Notes under the pieces: model-generated | What the model was told of the DNA's origin: nothing | Database searches by the model: none | The model's input: only the letters and a program-made list of their open reading frames with translations | From: Stutzerimonas stutzeri | GTDB taxonomy: Bacteria > Pseudomonadota > Gammaproteobacteria > Pseudomonadales > Pseudomonadaceae | DNA: 64,000 nt | Assembly: GCA_002387205.1 (NCBI GenBank) | Contig: DGLA01000004.1 | Span: 30,101-94,100, forward strand | Direction: 5' to 3' | Translations under genes and position numbers: made by a program | Part shown: positions 52,192 through 60,454 of the stretch, piece by piece | How positions within the stretch are numbered: the stretch's first letter is position 1 | Layout of the letters: each line of letters starts with the position of its first letter

Positions 52192-52566
52192 CTAATCTGG
52201 ATCGGTGCGAAACCAAATTGGCCTTGAACCTGAGCAACTCGTAGCGGGCCAGCAGACCGAGCCAGCCACGGCGAAGGATGTTTCAACCCACGCGCCCCGC
52301 GTGGGGCGCGACACCTTGCGCCCGCCGGGGCCGGCCTGGTCAACCCGGATCGCGTCGCCGGTGATCCTCCTTTGGAACTCATCGGTGTACTTACCCAAAT
52401 CGTGTAGCAGGCCTGCCAGGTGGGCCAGAGCGTCGGCGGAAAACGCAGAGGCGTTTCGAGCAGCAATCTCCGCAACCGCTTCCAGATGCTCACGCAAGGG
52501 CTGCCAATCCGATTTGTCGGGGTTGGTCGTCGAATGAGCATGGAAAGCTCGAGTGTGAACGTCCAT
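52192..52566 (-). pseudogene. cas3: Truncated cas3 (HD-domain N terminus) running into a CRISPR repeat
   Basis: The frame starts MDVHTRAFHAHS, with LREHLEAVAEIAARNA and HLAGLLHDLGKYTDEFQRRI (about 48-68), which match the HD nuclease start of type I-C Cas3: the HD pair is in LLHDLGKY. Similarity to Cas3 fades after RVD (about 76), and from about codon 85 the frame reads through a CRISPR repeat. The helicase part and all other cas genes are absent. So this is the 5' end of a deleted cas3, not a working gene; the last ~40 residues are chance coding. A strong ATG remains. Confidence 0.75.
52280..52312 (-). CRISPR. Solitary type I-C CRISPR repeat
   Basis: A 33-bp unit. On the minus strand it begins GTCGCGCCCC, has an inner GCGCCCC/GGGGCGC stem with a 4-base loop, and ends GTTGAAAC, the form of subtype I-C repeats. 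It has the same orientation as the cas3 fragment just upstream, as in intact I-C loci, where the array follows the cas genes. No second repeat is found within 150 bp on either side, so any spacer next to it cannot be delimited. It is read as the last survivor of an array. Confidence 0.8.
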
Positions 52567-52705
52567 GTCGAACCTCGCCTCTGCTGCATAGTGGCGTTTT
52601 GATTGCTGGCATCCTATGCCGTTGGTTTGCTCAACGAAACCGCTGGATGAACGTATAGGTAAGCTTTTCGCGTAGATCGAGGTTTGTGGCAGGCCTGCGG
52701 TCCGT

Positions 52706-53659
52706 TCAGCCCTTCAAAATCTCCGCCAACACCGCTCGATCAATATTCCCCCCACTAAGCACCACCGCAATCCGCTCGCCCAGGTTGCGCTCGCGTTCCT
52801 GCATGGCGGCGGCCAGTGCGGCGGCGCCGGCGCCTTCGGCCAGGTTGTGGGTGTCTTCGTGCAGCGCAACGATGGCCTGGCGAATCTCGGCGTCGCTGAC
52901 CCGCACGATGCGCGCCGCGCCTTCGCGGATGATTTCAAGCGCCTCGGGCGCTGGGATGCGGCAGGCCATGCCGTCGGCGAGGGTGTTGGCTGTTTCGGTG
53001 GTGACGACGCGGCCCTGCTCGACACTTTGCGCGTAGGCATCGGCCGCGCTGGACACCACGCCGATGATCTCCGTGTCCAGGCCCAGCAGGTCGCGGGTTC
53101 GGATCATCCCGCAGATCCCCGAACCAAGCCCGATGGGCACATACACCCGTCGCAAATCCGGCACCGCTTCGAGGAGTTCCAGTGCATAGGTGGCGACGCC
53201 CCGGATCAGGTCCGGGTGCAGGGACGGGACAAAATGCCAGCCGTTGGCCTCGGCCAGCTCCGCGGCGCGCTGGCGGGCGGTATCGAAGTCGCGACCGTAT
53301 TCGATGACCTCAGCACCACATGCACGCATGGCGGCGTTCTTTTCCGCCGAGTTACCTTCTGGGACGAGAACCTGCAGGCGTAAACCCGCGTTGCGTGCGG
53401 CCATCGCCAGGCTGATGCCGTGATTGCCACGGGTTGCGGTGACGAGGCCCGGCAAGCGCGGTTCACGCTTGATCAGCTCATGAATATAGAGCACACCGCC
53501 GCGCACCTTGAAAGCACCGGCAGGCGTGTGGTTCTCATGCTTGACCCAGACTTGGCAGCCAAGCCGTTCGGCCAGCAGCGGCCACGCGTATTGCGGGGTT
53601 GGCGGTACGCTCTGGTGAATCAGTTCGGCTGCCTGACGCAGTTGGTATAGATCGAACAT
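52706..53659 (-). CDS. PLP-dependent threonine/serine dehydratase
   Basis: A 317-residue fold-type II PLP enzyme. The PLP lysine is in HENHTPAGAFKVRGG (about 51). The phosphate-binding glycines are in PIGLGSGICGMI (about 180). TRGNHGISLAMAARNAGL and GNSAEKNAAMRACGAEVIEYG match threonine/serine dehydratases. There is no C-terminal ACT regulatory domain, so it is of the catabolic rather than the IlvA biosynthetic type; hydroxyaspartate or other beta-hydroxy amino acids are also possible substrates. The start MFDLYQLRQA is the likely one; longer frames run into the divergent promoter region. Divergent from a MocR-type regulator that may control it. Confidence 0.82.
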   Translation of the reverse strand: MFDLYQLRQAAELIHQSVPPTPQYAWPLLAERLGCQVWVKHENHTPAGAFKVRGGVLYIHELIKREPRLPGLVTATRGNHGISLAMAARNAGLRLQVLVPEGNSAEKNAAMRACGAEVIEYGRDFDTARQRAAELAEANGWHFVPSLHPDLIRGVATYALELLEAVPDLRRVYVPIGLGSGICGMIRTRDLLGLDTEIIGVVSSAADAYAQSVEQGRVVTTETANTLADGMACRIPAPEALEIIREGAARIVRVSDAEIRQAIVALHEDTHNLAEGAGAAALAAAMQERERNLGERIAVVLSGGNIDRAVLAEILKG

Positions 53660-53739
53660 CGACGGCTCCTTGGCGAGTTTGACGTCGATCCTAGGTGGCG
53701 GGCATTGTATGGGTAAATATTTATATTGCATGGCCAACA
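53660..53739. promoter_or_regulatory. Divergent control region with AT-rich palindrome
   Basis: The 80-bp gap between the dehydratase and MocR-type genes holds an AT-rich island in GC-rich surroundings. TAAATATTTA at 53714-53723 is a perfect palindrome, and TATATT at 53722-53727 could be a -10 element for the rightward gene. It is a candidate binding site of the MocR protein; the pairing is inferred from the divergent layout. Confidence 0.4.
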
Positions 53740-55080
53740 ATGTGGTTACCCAAACTCGACTCTGATGACCAACCGCGTTACCTGGCGCTGGTCGATGCCA
53801 TTGCATCGGCCATCGCACGGGGCGAGCTGCGGCAGGGTGATCGACTGCCGCCGCAGCGGCGGCTGGCCTGGGCGCTCGGCCTCAATCCCAGCACGGCAAT
53901 GCAGGCCTACCGCGAAGCGGCGCGTCGGCATCTGGTCGGTGGCGAGGTAGGGCGTGGTACCTATGTGCTCGCCAGCAGCCGCGAGGCCAGCCTGTTCCGG
54001 CTGAAGACGCCGGAGGCCCATCCGGAACTGGTCGACCTGTCGACCAACCTGCCGGTAATCGACCCCGACGATGACGACATGCAGCGCAGCATGGCGGCAC
54101 TGTGCGCGATGGGTGAGCTGGCGAGCCTGCAGGGGTATCCCTCGGCGCGCAGCCTGCAGCGTGGCCAGCTGGCAGTGAGCGGCTGGTTGCGTGGTCGTGC
54201 GCTTGAAATTCCGCCGCAGCAGGTGATGCTCTGTGCCGGGGCGCAGCAGGGCGTGTTCGCTGCGCTGATCGGATTGTGCGAGCCAGGCGAGCCGGTACTG
54301 GTCGAAGCCCTGACGTCCCCCGGTATCAAGGCCGCCGGGCGTCAGTTACGACTGCCGCTGCACGGAGTGGCAATGGACGAGTTCGGCATCCTGCCGGACG
54401 ATCTCGACCGCCTGGCCCGCGCTACCTCGGCCCGCGTGGCGGTCCTGACGCCGTGCATGCAGAACCCGACCGCCGTGAGCATGGATACGCAGCGCCGCGA
54501 GGCTATCGCCGCCGTGGCGCGACGGCGTGGTTTGCTGATCATCGAAGACGATATCTACGGCGCACTTGGCGACGAACCACCACTGGCCGCCACGTTGCCT
54601 GAACGCACCCTGCTGATCAGCAGTCTGTCGAAGACGGTCGCGCCCGGTTTGCGCCTGGGATTCATCGCGGGGCCGAACGAGTGGCTGTCGCGTATTGATC
54701 CGGAACGGCAGGCGACCAGCTGGGCCTTGTCGACGCTATGCCTGCAGATCGGCTGCGAATGGCTGGAGGACGGCACCGCGGCGCGTCGGTTGGCCTGGCA
54801 GCGCGAGCAGATGGCCCGGCGTTGGCGGCTGGCGCAGAAACTGCTTGGGTCCGTCTCGTCAAACGCCTCGCCGCATCTGTGGCTCGAGCTTGCGAAGGAT
54901 CACGATCCCGCAGCGCTGTGTCGCGAGGCAGGAATCGAAGCGGCAGCGGCGGAGGTATTTGCGGTTGGCCATGGCGCGTCCAATGCGCTGCGTCTGAGCC
55001 TCACCGCAGCGCCCAGCCTGGCGGTGCTGAAGGCGCGGCTGGAGTCGCTGGCGCTGCGAATAGCCGCGTCTGATCGGTGA
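53740..55080 (+). CDS. MocR-type GntR/aminotransferase regulator
   Basis: A 446-residue protein with an N-terminal GntR winged helix (about 10-80; AIARGELRQGDRLPPQRRLAWALGLNPSTAMQAYREAARRHLV) fused to a fold-type I aminotransferase domain (about 100-440). The PLP lysine is in LISSLSKTVAPGLRLGF (about 290). PTAVSMDTQRREAIAAVARRRGLLIIEDDIYG is typical. MocR proteins bind PLP and an amino compound to change transcription of nearby genes. It diverges from the dehydratase gene, its likely target. The ATG at 53740 is chosen because earlier in-frame starts lie in the control region. Confidence 0.85.
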   Translation: MWLPKLDSDDQPRYLALVDAIASAIARGELRQGDRLPPQRRLAWALGLNPSTAMQAYREAARRHLVGGEVGRGTYVLASSREASLFRLKTPEAHPELVDLSTNLPVIDPDDDDMQRSMAALCAMGELASLQGYPSARSLQRGQLAVSGWLRGRALEIPPQQVMLCAGAQQGVFAALIGLCEPGEPVLVEALTSPGIKAAGRQLRLPLHGVAMDEFGILPDDLDRLARATSARVAVLTPCMQNPTAVSMDTQRREAIAAVARRRGLLIIEDDIYGALGDEPPLAATLPERTLLISSLSKTVAPGLRLGFIAGPNEWLSRIDPERQATSWALSTLCLQIGCEWLEDGTAARRLAWQREQMARRWRLAQKLLGSVSSNASPHLWLELAKDHDPAALCREAGIEAAAAEVFAVGHGASNALRLSLTAAPSLAVLKARLESLALRIAASDR

Positions 55081-55156
55081 TCGCAGCACTGCGGTGCTAC
55101 CGCTGTCATCGAACAGCAGGCAAGATGTTTTCAACGAATGAACAAGGAAACCCACC

Positions 55157-56629
55157 ATGAATCCAGCAGGCGAGACCTTTCGCATTGCCACCAGCGCTGA
55201 AGCAGCCGTGGATCATCTTGCCGAGCTCCATCAGCAGGCCACCCGCGCACTGAACCAGGCGCTCAAGCGCTATGTCACGACGCGCCAGGAGCCGGATGCC
55301 ACCGAGCGGGCCCTGTTCCACTATCCCGAACTGCGCCTGACCTATGCGTGCCACGGCGAGGTACCGGCTTCCACCCGTGCCTATGCCAAGGTGCAGTCGC
55401 CGGGCGTCTACAGCGTCACCGTGACCCACCCGACGGCTTTCCGCAGTTACCTGCTGGACCAGCTGCGCCCGCTGATCAGCGACTTCGCCGTGAAGGTCGA
55501 GGTGGGTATCAGCGACCGCAACATTCCCTACCCCTATGTGATCGAGCAGGGCGATGAGCTGGCCGGTACCGGCGTGACTGCCGCCGAGCTGGCGCGCGTG
55601 TTCCCCAGTACCGATCTGTCGGCTGCCACCGATGACATCGCTGATGGCCTGTATGACTGGGAACATGCCGACCCCTATCCGCTGGCGCTCTTCGATGGTG
55701 CGCGGGTGGATTTCTCGCTGCGCCGGTTGGTGCATTACACCGGTAGCGACTGGCGCCACGTGCAGCCCTGGATCCTGCTGACCAACTACCACCGCTATGT
55801 CGATCAGTTCATTCGTCACGGTCTCGACATGCTGCGCGACGACACCCGTTTCGTGCGCATGGTGCTGCCGGGCAATATCGTCATCGAGCGCGGCATGGAT
55901 GAGGGCGAGGCGCAGGCGATCATTGGTGGTGTGCTCTGGCATCGTTACCAGATGCCGGCCTATCACCTGCAGGCAGAGGATGGCGACGGCGTCACCCTCG
56001 TCAACATTGGCGTCGGCCCGTCGAACGCCAAGAACATCACCGATCACCTGGCCGTCCTGCGCCCGCATTGCTGGCTGATGATCGGCCACTGCGGCGGCCT
56101 GCGGCAGTCGCAATCCATCGGCGACTACGTGCTGGCCCACGCCTACATGCGCCGCGATGGCATTCTCGATCGCGTGCTGCCGCCGCATATCCCGCTGCCG
56201 GCGCTGGCGGAAGTCCAGCAGGCGCTGCAGGAAGCCGCAGCGCAAATCACCGGTGACAAGGGCGAGGCGTTGAAGAAGCGGCTGCGCACCGGCACCGTGC
56301 TGACCTACGACGACCGCAACTGGGAACTGCGTTGGGCCCAGGAGCGGCCATTGATCAACCTGTCCCGCGCGGTGGCGGTGGACATGGAAAGCGGCACCAT
56401 TGCCGCCCAGGGTTATCGCCTGCGGGTGCCCTACGGGACGCTACTCTGCGTCTCGGACAAGCCGCTGCACAGCGAGATCAAGCTGCCGGGCTCGGCCAAC
56501 GCCTTCTATGAACGCGCGGTGACCCAGCATTTGAAGATCGGCATTGCCGCGCTCGACCTGTTGCGCACCCAGCTCAACTCGCTGCACTCGCGCAAGCTGC
56601 GCAGCTTCGACGAGCCGCCGTTCCGCTAA
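55157..56629 (+). CDS. amn: AMP nucleosidase
   Basis: A 490-residue enzyme hydrolysing AMP to adenine and ribose 5-phosphate, close to the 484 residues of E. coli Amn. The N-terminal domain begins about 5-170; the C-terminal catalytic domain is nucleoside-phosphorylase-like (IGVGPSNAKNITDHLAVLRPHCWLMIGHCGGL, AVDMESGTIAAQGYRLRVPYGTLLCVSDKPLH). The MESGTIA and HCGGL motifs bind substrate. It ends 23 bp before the convergent dehydrogenase gene. AAGGAAA precedes the ATG. Confidence 0.95.
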   Translation: MNPAGETFRIATSAEAAVDHLAELHQQATRALNQALKRYVTTRQEPDATERALFHYPELRLTYACHGEVPASTRAYAKVQSPGVYSVTVTHPTAFRSYLLDQLRPLISDFAVKVEVGISDRNIPYPYVIEQGDELAGTGVTAAELARVFPSTDLSAATDDIADGLYDWEHADPYPLALFDGARVDFSLRRLVHYTGSDWRHVQPWILLTNYHRYVDQFIRHGLDMLRDDTRFVRMVLPGNIVIERGMDEGEAQAIIGGVLWHRYQMPAYHLQAEDGDGVTLVNIGVGPSNAKNITDHLAVLRPHCWLMIGHCGGLRQSQSIGDYVLAHAYMRRDGILDRVLPPHIPLPALAEVQQALQEAAAQITGDKGEALKKRLRTGTVLTYDDRNWELRWAQERPLINLSRAVAVDMESGTIAAQGYRLRVPYGTLLCVSDKPLHSEIKLPGSANAFYERAVTQHLKIGIAALDLLRTQLNSLHSRKLRSFDEPPFR

Positions 56630-56652
56630 CGGATGGCGGCTCGCCGAGACGC

Positions 56653-58725
56653 TCAGTCTTTCAGGAACTCCGGCAGTTTGGGGTCGCCTTTGCCCGGCAG
56701 GCTGTAGGCGACCACATAGTCGCCCGGCGGCGTCTCCATGAAGTGATGGCCGCCCGCGACGATCACCAGGTACTGGCGCCCGTTGGCCTCGTAGGTCATT
56801 GGCGTCGCCTGGCCCCCGGCTGGCAGCACGTCTTCCCACAGCACTTCACCGGTGTCGATGTCGATTGCGCGGATCAGGTTGTCGGTGGCCGCCGCGATGA
56901 AGATCAGGCCGCCCGCGGTAATCACCGGGCCGCCATTGTTCGGCGTACCAACTTTCACCGGCAGATGCGACGAGATACCGAACGGCCCGTTGCGGCGCGC
57001 GGTGCCCAGCGGTTCGTTCCACAGCACCTCGCGGGTGTTGAGGTCGATGGCCATGATGCCGCCGAACGGCGGACGTGAGCAGGGCACGCCGGTCAGGCTG
57101 TTGCGCCAGGCCTGGATGGACACGGCATAGGGCGAACCTGACTGCGGTACCGAGCCTCCTGATGACGTGCTGCCGCCGGGTACGCCGAGCGGGACCATGC
57201 CGCGCTCGTTGGCTTTCTCGCGCGGGATGAGCTGGTCATGCATGGCGATGTGGTTGTAGTTCAGCACCAGGATGTTGCGGTCGGTGTCCACCGCGGCGCT
57301 GCCCCAGTCGTTACCGCCGTTGTAGCTCGGCCACTGCAGAAATGGCCGGTCCACGCTCGGCGGTGTGTACATGCCTTCATAGTTGGCGCGCTTGAACTGG
57401 ATCCGGCACCACAGCTGGTCCAGCGGCGTCACGCCCCAGGCATCGCTCTCGGTCAGCGGCTCGCGTGGCATCGACGGCATGCCGACCGAGAATGGTTGCG
57501 TAGGCGATAGCGTTTCGTCGGGCAATGTGCTGGCCGGCACCTGGCGTTCCTCGACAGGTGTCAGCGGCTCGCCAGTGCGGCGGTCGAGCACATAGATGTC
57601 GCCCATCTTGGTGGGCAGTACCAGCGCTGGAACTGTGCGGCCGTCGCTGACCGGAAAGTCGATCAGGCTGCCCTGGGAGCCGAGGTCATAGTCCCAGACA
57701 TCGTTATGCACGGTCTGGAACACCCAGCGCACTGATCCGTCGGTAACGTCCAGAGCGACCAGCGCGGTCGAGTAGGGCTTTTCGAACTCACGGCGATTGC
57801 CGCTCCAGTAGTCCACCGACGAGTTGCCCATCGGCACATAGACCAGCCCGAGATCCTCGTCGCCGGAGAAGATGGTCCAGGCGTTGGGCGTGCCCCGGGT
57901 GTAGACCTCATCCCCTTCGGGCAGCCCGGTCTCGCCAGGACGGCCCATGTCCCACGCCCAGGCCAGCTCGCCGGTGGTCGCGTCGTATCCGCGAATCACG
58001 CCAGACGGCGCGTCTTCCTTTTGCCCGTCGAGGACCTGATGTCCGACCACGGCGACTCCGCGAACGATGGTTGGTGGTGAGGTCACTGCGACGTAGCCGG
58101 GTACGGAGTCGCCCATGCCTTCCATTAGATCGACATGCCCGGCATGGCCGAAGTCGGCGCAGGGCATGCCGGTGTCGGCGTCCACCGCGACCAGTTCGGC
58201 GTCGAGTGTGCCCTCGATGATACGGCGCTTGCAGGCCGCGTCATCGGGCGCATCCGGCACCTCGTAGTAGCTCACGCCACGGCAGGTGGCCGAATAGGGA
58301 ATATGGTCGGTCGAAACCTCCGGGTCGTAGCGCCAGCGCTCACGTCCGCTGCTGGCATCCAGCGATATCAGCACATTCAGCGCATCGCACAGGTAGAGAT
58401 TGTCACCAACCTTGAGCGGCGTGGTTTCCGGCGCCCACTTCTTGTCGACCACCGACTGCTCGGGCAGGTTGCCGGTGCGATAGCCCCAAACCGGCTTGAG
58501 ATCGGCGACGTTGTCGCGGTTGATCAGATCCAGCGGTGAGTAGCGCGTGGCTGCATTGTTGCGTCCGTAGGCGGTCCAGTCGGCTGGTTCGGGTTCGGTA
58601 CCCGCCGGTCCCGGCGACACCGTGGTGGCGGGTTCGAGCGAAGGGTCCGCGGGAGTCGTTTGGGCGTAGCTGAGCGGTAGCCAGGCCAGGCTTAACAGGC
58701 CAACGAGTCGAATCAGACAGGTCAT
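56653..58725 (-). CDS. PQQ-dependent dehydrogenase catalytic subunit (glucose/quinate/shikimate family)
   Basis: A 690-residue periplasmic eight-bladed propeller quinoprotein with its own signal or anchor (MTCLIRLVGLLSLAWLPLSYAQ). Family blocks: WTAYGRNNAATRYSPLDLINRDNVADLKPVWGYRTG, TCRGVSYYEV, VFQTVHNDVWDYDLGSQ (the aspartate matching Asp466 of E. coli Gcd) and LPTKMGDIYVLDRRTGEPL (the PQQ lysine matching Lys493). It overlaps the upstream membrane gene by ATGA and has GGGAGG at 58733-58738, 7 bases before the ATG. Together the two genes make up what is one ~800-residue protein elsewhere. The segment before TCRGV lacks a histidine I recall at position 262 of E. coli Gcd, so glucose is not assured as substrate. 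Confidence 0.88.
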   Translation of the reverse strand: MTCLIRLVGLLSLAWLPLSYAQTTPADPSLEPATTVSPGPAGTEPEPADWTAYGRNNAATRYSPLDLINRDNVADLKPVWGYRTGNLPEQSVVDKKWAPETTPLKVGDNLYLCDALNVLISLDASSGRERWRYDPEVSTDHIPYSATCRGVSYYEVPDAPDDAACKRRIIEGTLDAELVAVDADTGMPCADFGHAGHVDLMEGMGDSVPGYVAVTSPPTIVRGVAVVGHQVLDGQKEDAPSGVIRGYDATTGELAWAWDMGRPGETGLPEGDEVYTRGTPNAWTIFSGDEDLGLVYVPMGNSSVDYWSGNRREFEKPYSTALVALDVTDGSVRWVFQTVHNDVWDYDLGSQGSLIDFPVSDGRTVPALVLPTKMGDIYVLDRRTGEPLTPVEERQVPASTLPDETLSPTQPFSVGMPSMPREPLTESDAWGVTPLDQLWCRIQFKRANYEGMYTPPSVDRPFLQWPSYNGGNDWGSAAVDTDRNILVLNYNHIAMHDQLIPREKANERGMVPLGVPGGSTSSGGSVPQSGSPYAVSIQAWRNSLTGVPCSRPPFGGIMAIDLNTREVLWNEPLGTARRNGPFGISSHLPVKVGTPNNGGPVITAGGLIFIAAATDNLIRAIDIDTGEVLWEDVLPAGGQATPMTYEANGRQYLVIVAGGHHFMETPPGDYVVAYSLPGKGDPKLPEFLKD

Positions 58726-59093
58726 GGGTGCGCCTCCCTGCGGGTGTGGCGCCGCAGCACCGGAATGAACGCCAGCGTGAGCAGGGCGATTACGGCCAGC
58801 GCCACCAGGCGTGGCACCAGCGCCCAGAGGTCGAGGCCGACCTCCCAGATCGCCCAGATCAGGGTGCCGATGAACACCAGCCAGTAGAGCAGGACGCCAC
58901 TGATGCGCTGCATGAACAGCAGCACGCCGGAAATCAGCATGCCGGCTCCAGCGATGAGGTAATACCAGGAACCGCCGAGGCTGATCAGCCAGACACCGCC
59001 AGCAGCGAGGGCGAGGCCAAACAGGGCGACAATGAGGGCGAAGATTTTCAGCGCCCAGTAGGCGAAACCGCGGGCATGAGGTGATCCGGACAC
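58722..59093 (-). CDS. Membrane subunit of split PQQ-dependent dehydrogenase
   Basis: A 123-residue protein with four membrane helices: IFALIVALFGLALAAGGVWLISL, YYLIAGAGMLISGVLLFM, GVLLYWLVFIGTLIWAIWEVG and VALAVIALLTLAFIPVL. It matches the first four helices of membrane glucose dehydrogenase, including LGGSWYYLIAG and WEVGLDLWALVPR. Those proteins have a fifth helix leading to the periplasmic domain; here that role is taken by the signal segment of the next gene. It ends in a basic tail (RRHTRREAHP) whose stop overlaps the next ATG. Confidence 0.85.
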   Translation of the reverse strand: MSGSPHARGFAYWALKIFALIVALFGLALAAGGVWLISLGGSWYYLIAGAGMLISGVLLFMQRISGVLLYWLVFIGTLIWAIWEVGLDLWALVPRLVALAVIALLTLAFIPVLRRHTRREAHP

Positions 59094-59124
59094 GTAGCGC
59101 TCTCCCTTGGACCGATGGATGAGG

Positions 59125-59147
59125 CGTCGCCAATACGATCGGCGACG
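59125..59147. repeat. Inverted repeat between ureJ and the dehydrogenase membrane gene
   Basis: CGTCGCC (59125-59131) and GGCGACG (59141-59147) pair over 7 bp around a 9-base loop. It lies 63 bp after the ureJ stop and 32 bp before the dehydrogenase start, both on the minus strand. It may end the urease transcript or act as an operator; there is no T run. Confidence 0.4.
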
Positions 59148-59210
59148 TGGCTCAACTTTTGGGTCTCAAGGGACGCTCAGGTTCCATGAACGTTTCGGTT
59201 TGTGTCCTGC

Positions 59211-59783
59211 TCAGGCCATGAGCAACCAGGCACCAGCCAACGCAGAGGCACCGCCTGCAATGCGTACCAGGGGCATGGCGAGTTGCGGCAGGTTGCGAGC
59301 GATGGCGTAACCGATGCCATGCAGCGCGGCAGTGGCAGCGACGAAGCCAGCGGCATAACCCCAAGGGCTGGACAGCGCTGGCAGTTCCAGACCATGGGCC
59401 ACGCCATGGCTGAGGGCGAACAGCGCGGTCAGGCCGGCCGCAACGGCCAGCGGTGGACGCACCGCCAACGCGACCAGCAGCCCAAGCGCCAGTACCGAGC
59501 CGGCGATGCCGGTTTCCATCAGCGGCATTTCAATGCCGGCGAAGCCGAGCAGCCCGCCGACGAGCATGGTGGCGACGAAGGTCAGCGGCAACAACCAGCG
59601 CGCGCTGCCCTGCTGCTGCGCCGCCCAGAGCCCAACAGCCAGCATTGCCAGCAGATGGTCTAGGCCGAAGATAGGGTGAGCGATGCCGGACATCAGGCCA
59701 GCGTGATCATGGCCGGGATGGGCGAAGGCCAAGGCAGGGCTCAGCAACAGGGCGGCGGTAAGCAGCGGTTTGCGGGGGTTCAT
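59211..59783 (-). CDS. ureJ: HupE/UreJ family nickel-related membrane protein
   Basis: A 190-residue protein with a signal peptide (TAALLLSPALAFA) followed by HPGHDHAG, the histidine-rich start of mature HupE/UreJ proteins. The motif GIAHPIFGLDHLLAMLAVGLWAA and the later SHGVAHGLELP are family hallmarks, with about six membrane helices. HupE proteins take up nickel or cobalt; next to ureG it most likely supplies nickel for urease. Confidence 0.92.
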   Translation of the reverse strand: MNPRKPLLTAALLLSPALAFAHPGHDHAGLMSGIAHPIFGLDHLLAMLAVGLWAAQQQGSARWLLPLTFVATMLVGGLLGFAGIEMPLMETGIAGSVLALGLLVALAVRPPLAVAAGLTALFALSHGVAHGLELPALSSPWGYAAGFVAATAALHGIGYAIARNLPQLAMPLVRIAGGASALAGAWLLMA

Positions 59784-59812
59784 TTCGGATTCCTCTATGG
59801 GCGGATGGGCGA

Positions 59813-60427
<615 letters not shown>

Positions 60428-60454
60428 GGTCTGTTTCCTCGTGTGAAAGTTGTC

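Noticed and set aside
52185..52279. A possible spacer and second repeat downstream of the lone CRISPR repeat
   Set aside because: No sequence resembling the repeat is found in the next 100 bp, so a spacer cannot be delimited and no array is claimed.
52098..52589. An alternative minus-strand frame across the CRISPR scar
   Set aside because: Lacks Cas3 or other motifs and overlaps yoeB; the frame from 52566 carries the HD motif instead.
58722..59133. Frameshift mutation breaking the PQQ dehydrogenase
   Set aside because: The ATGA overlap, well-placed GGGAGG and signal peptide on the second frame point to two functional genes rather than damage.
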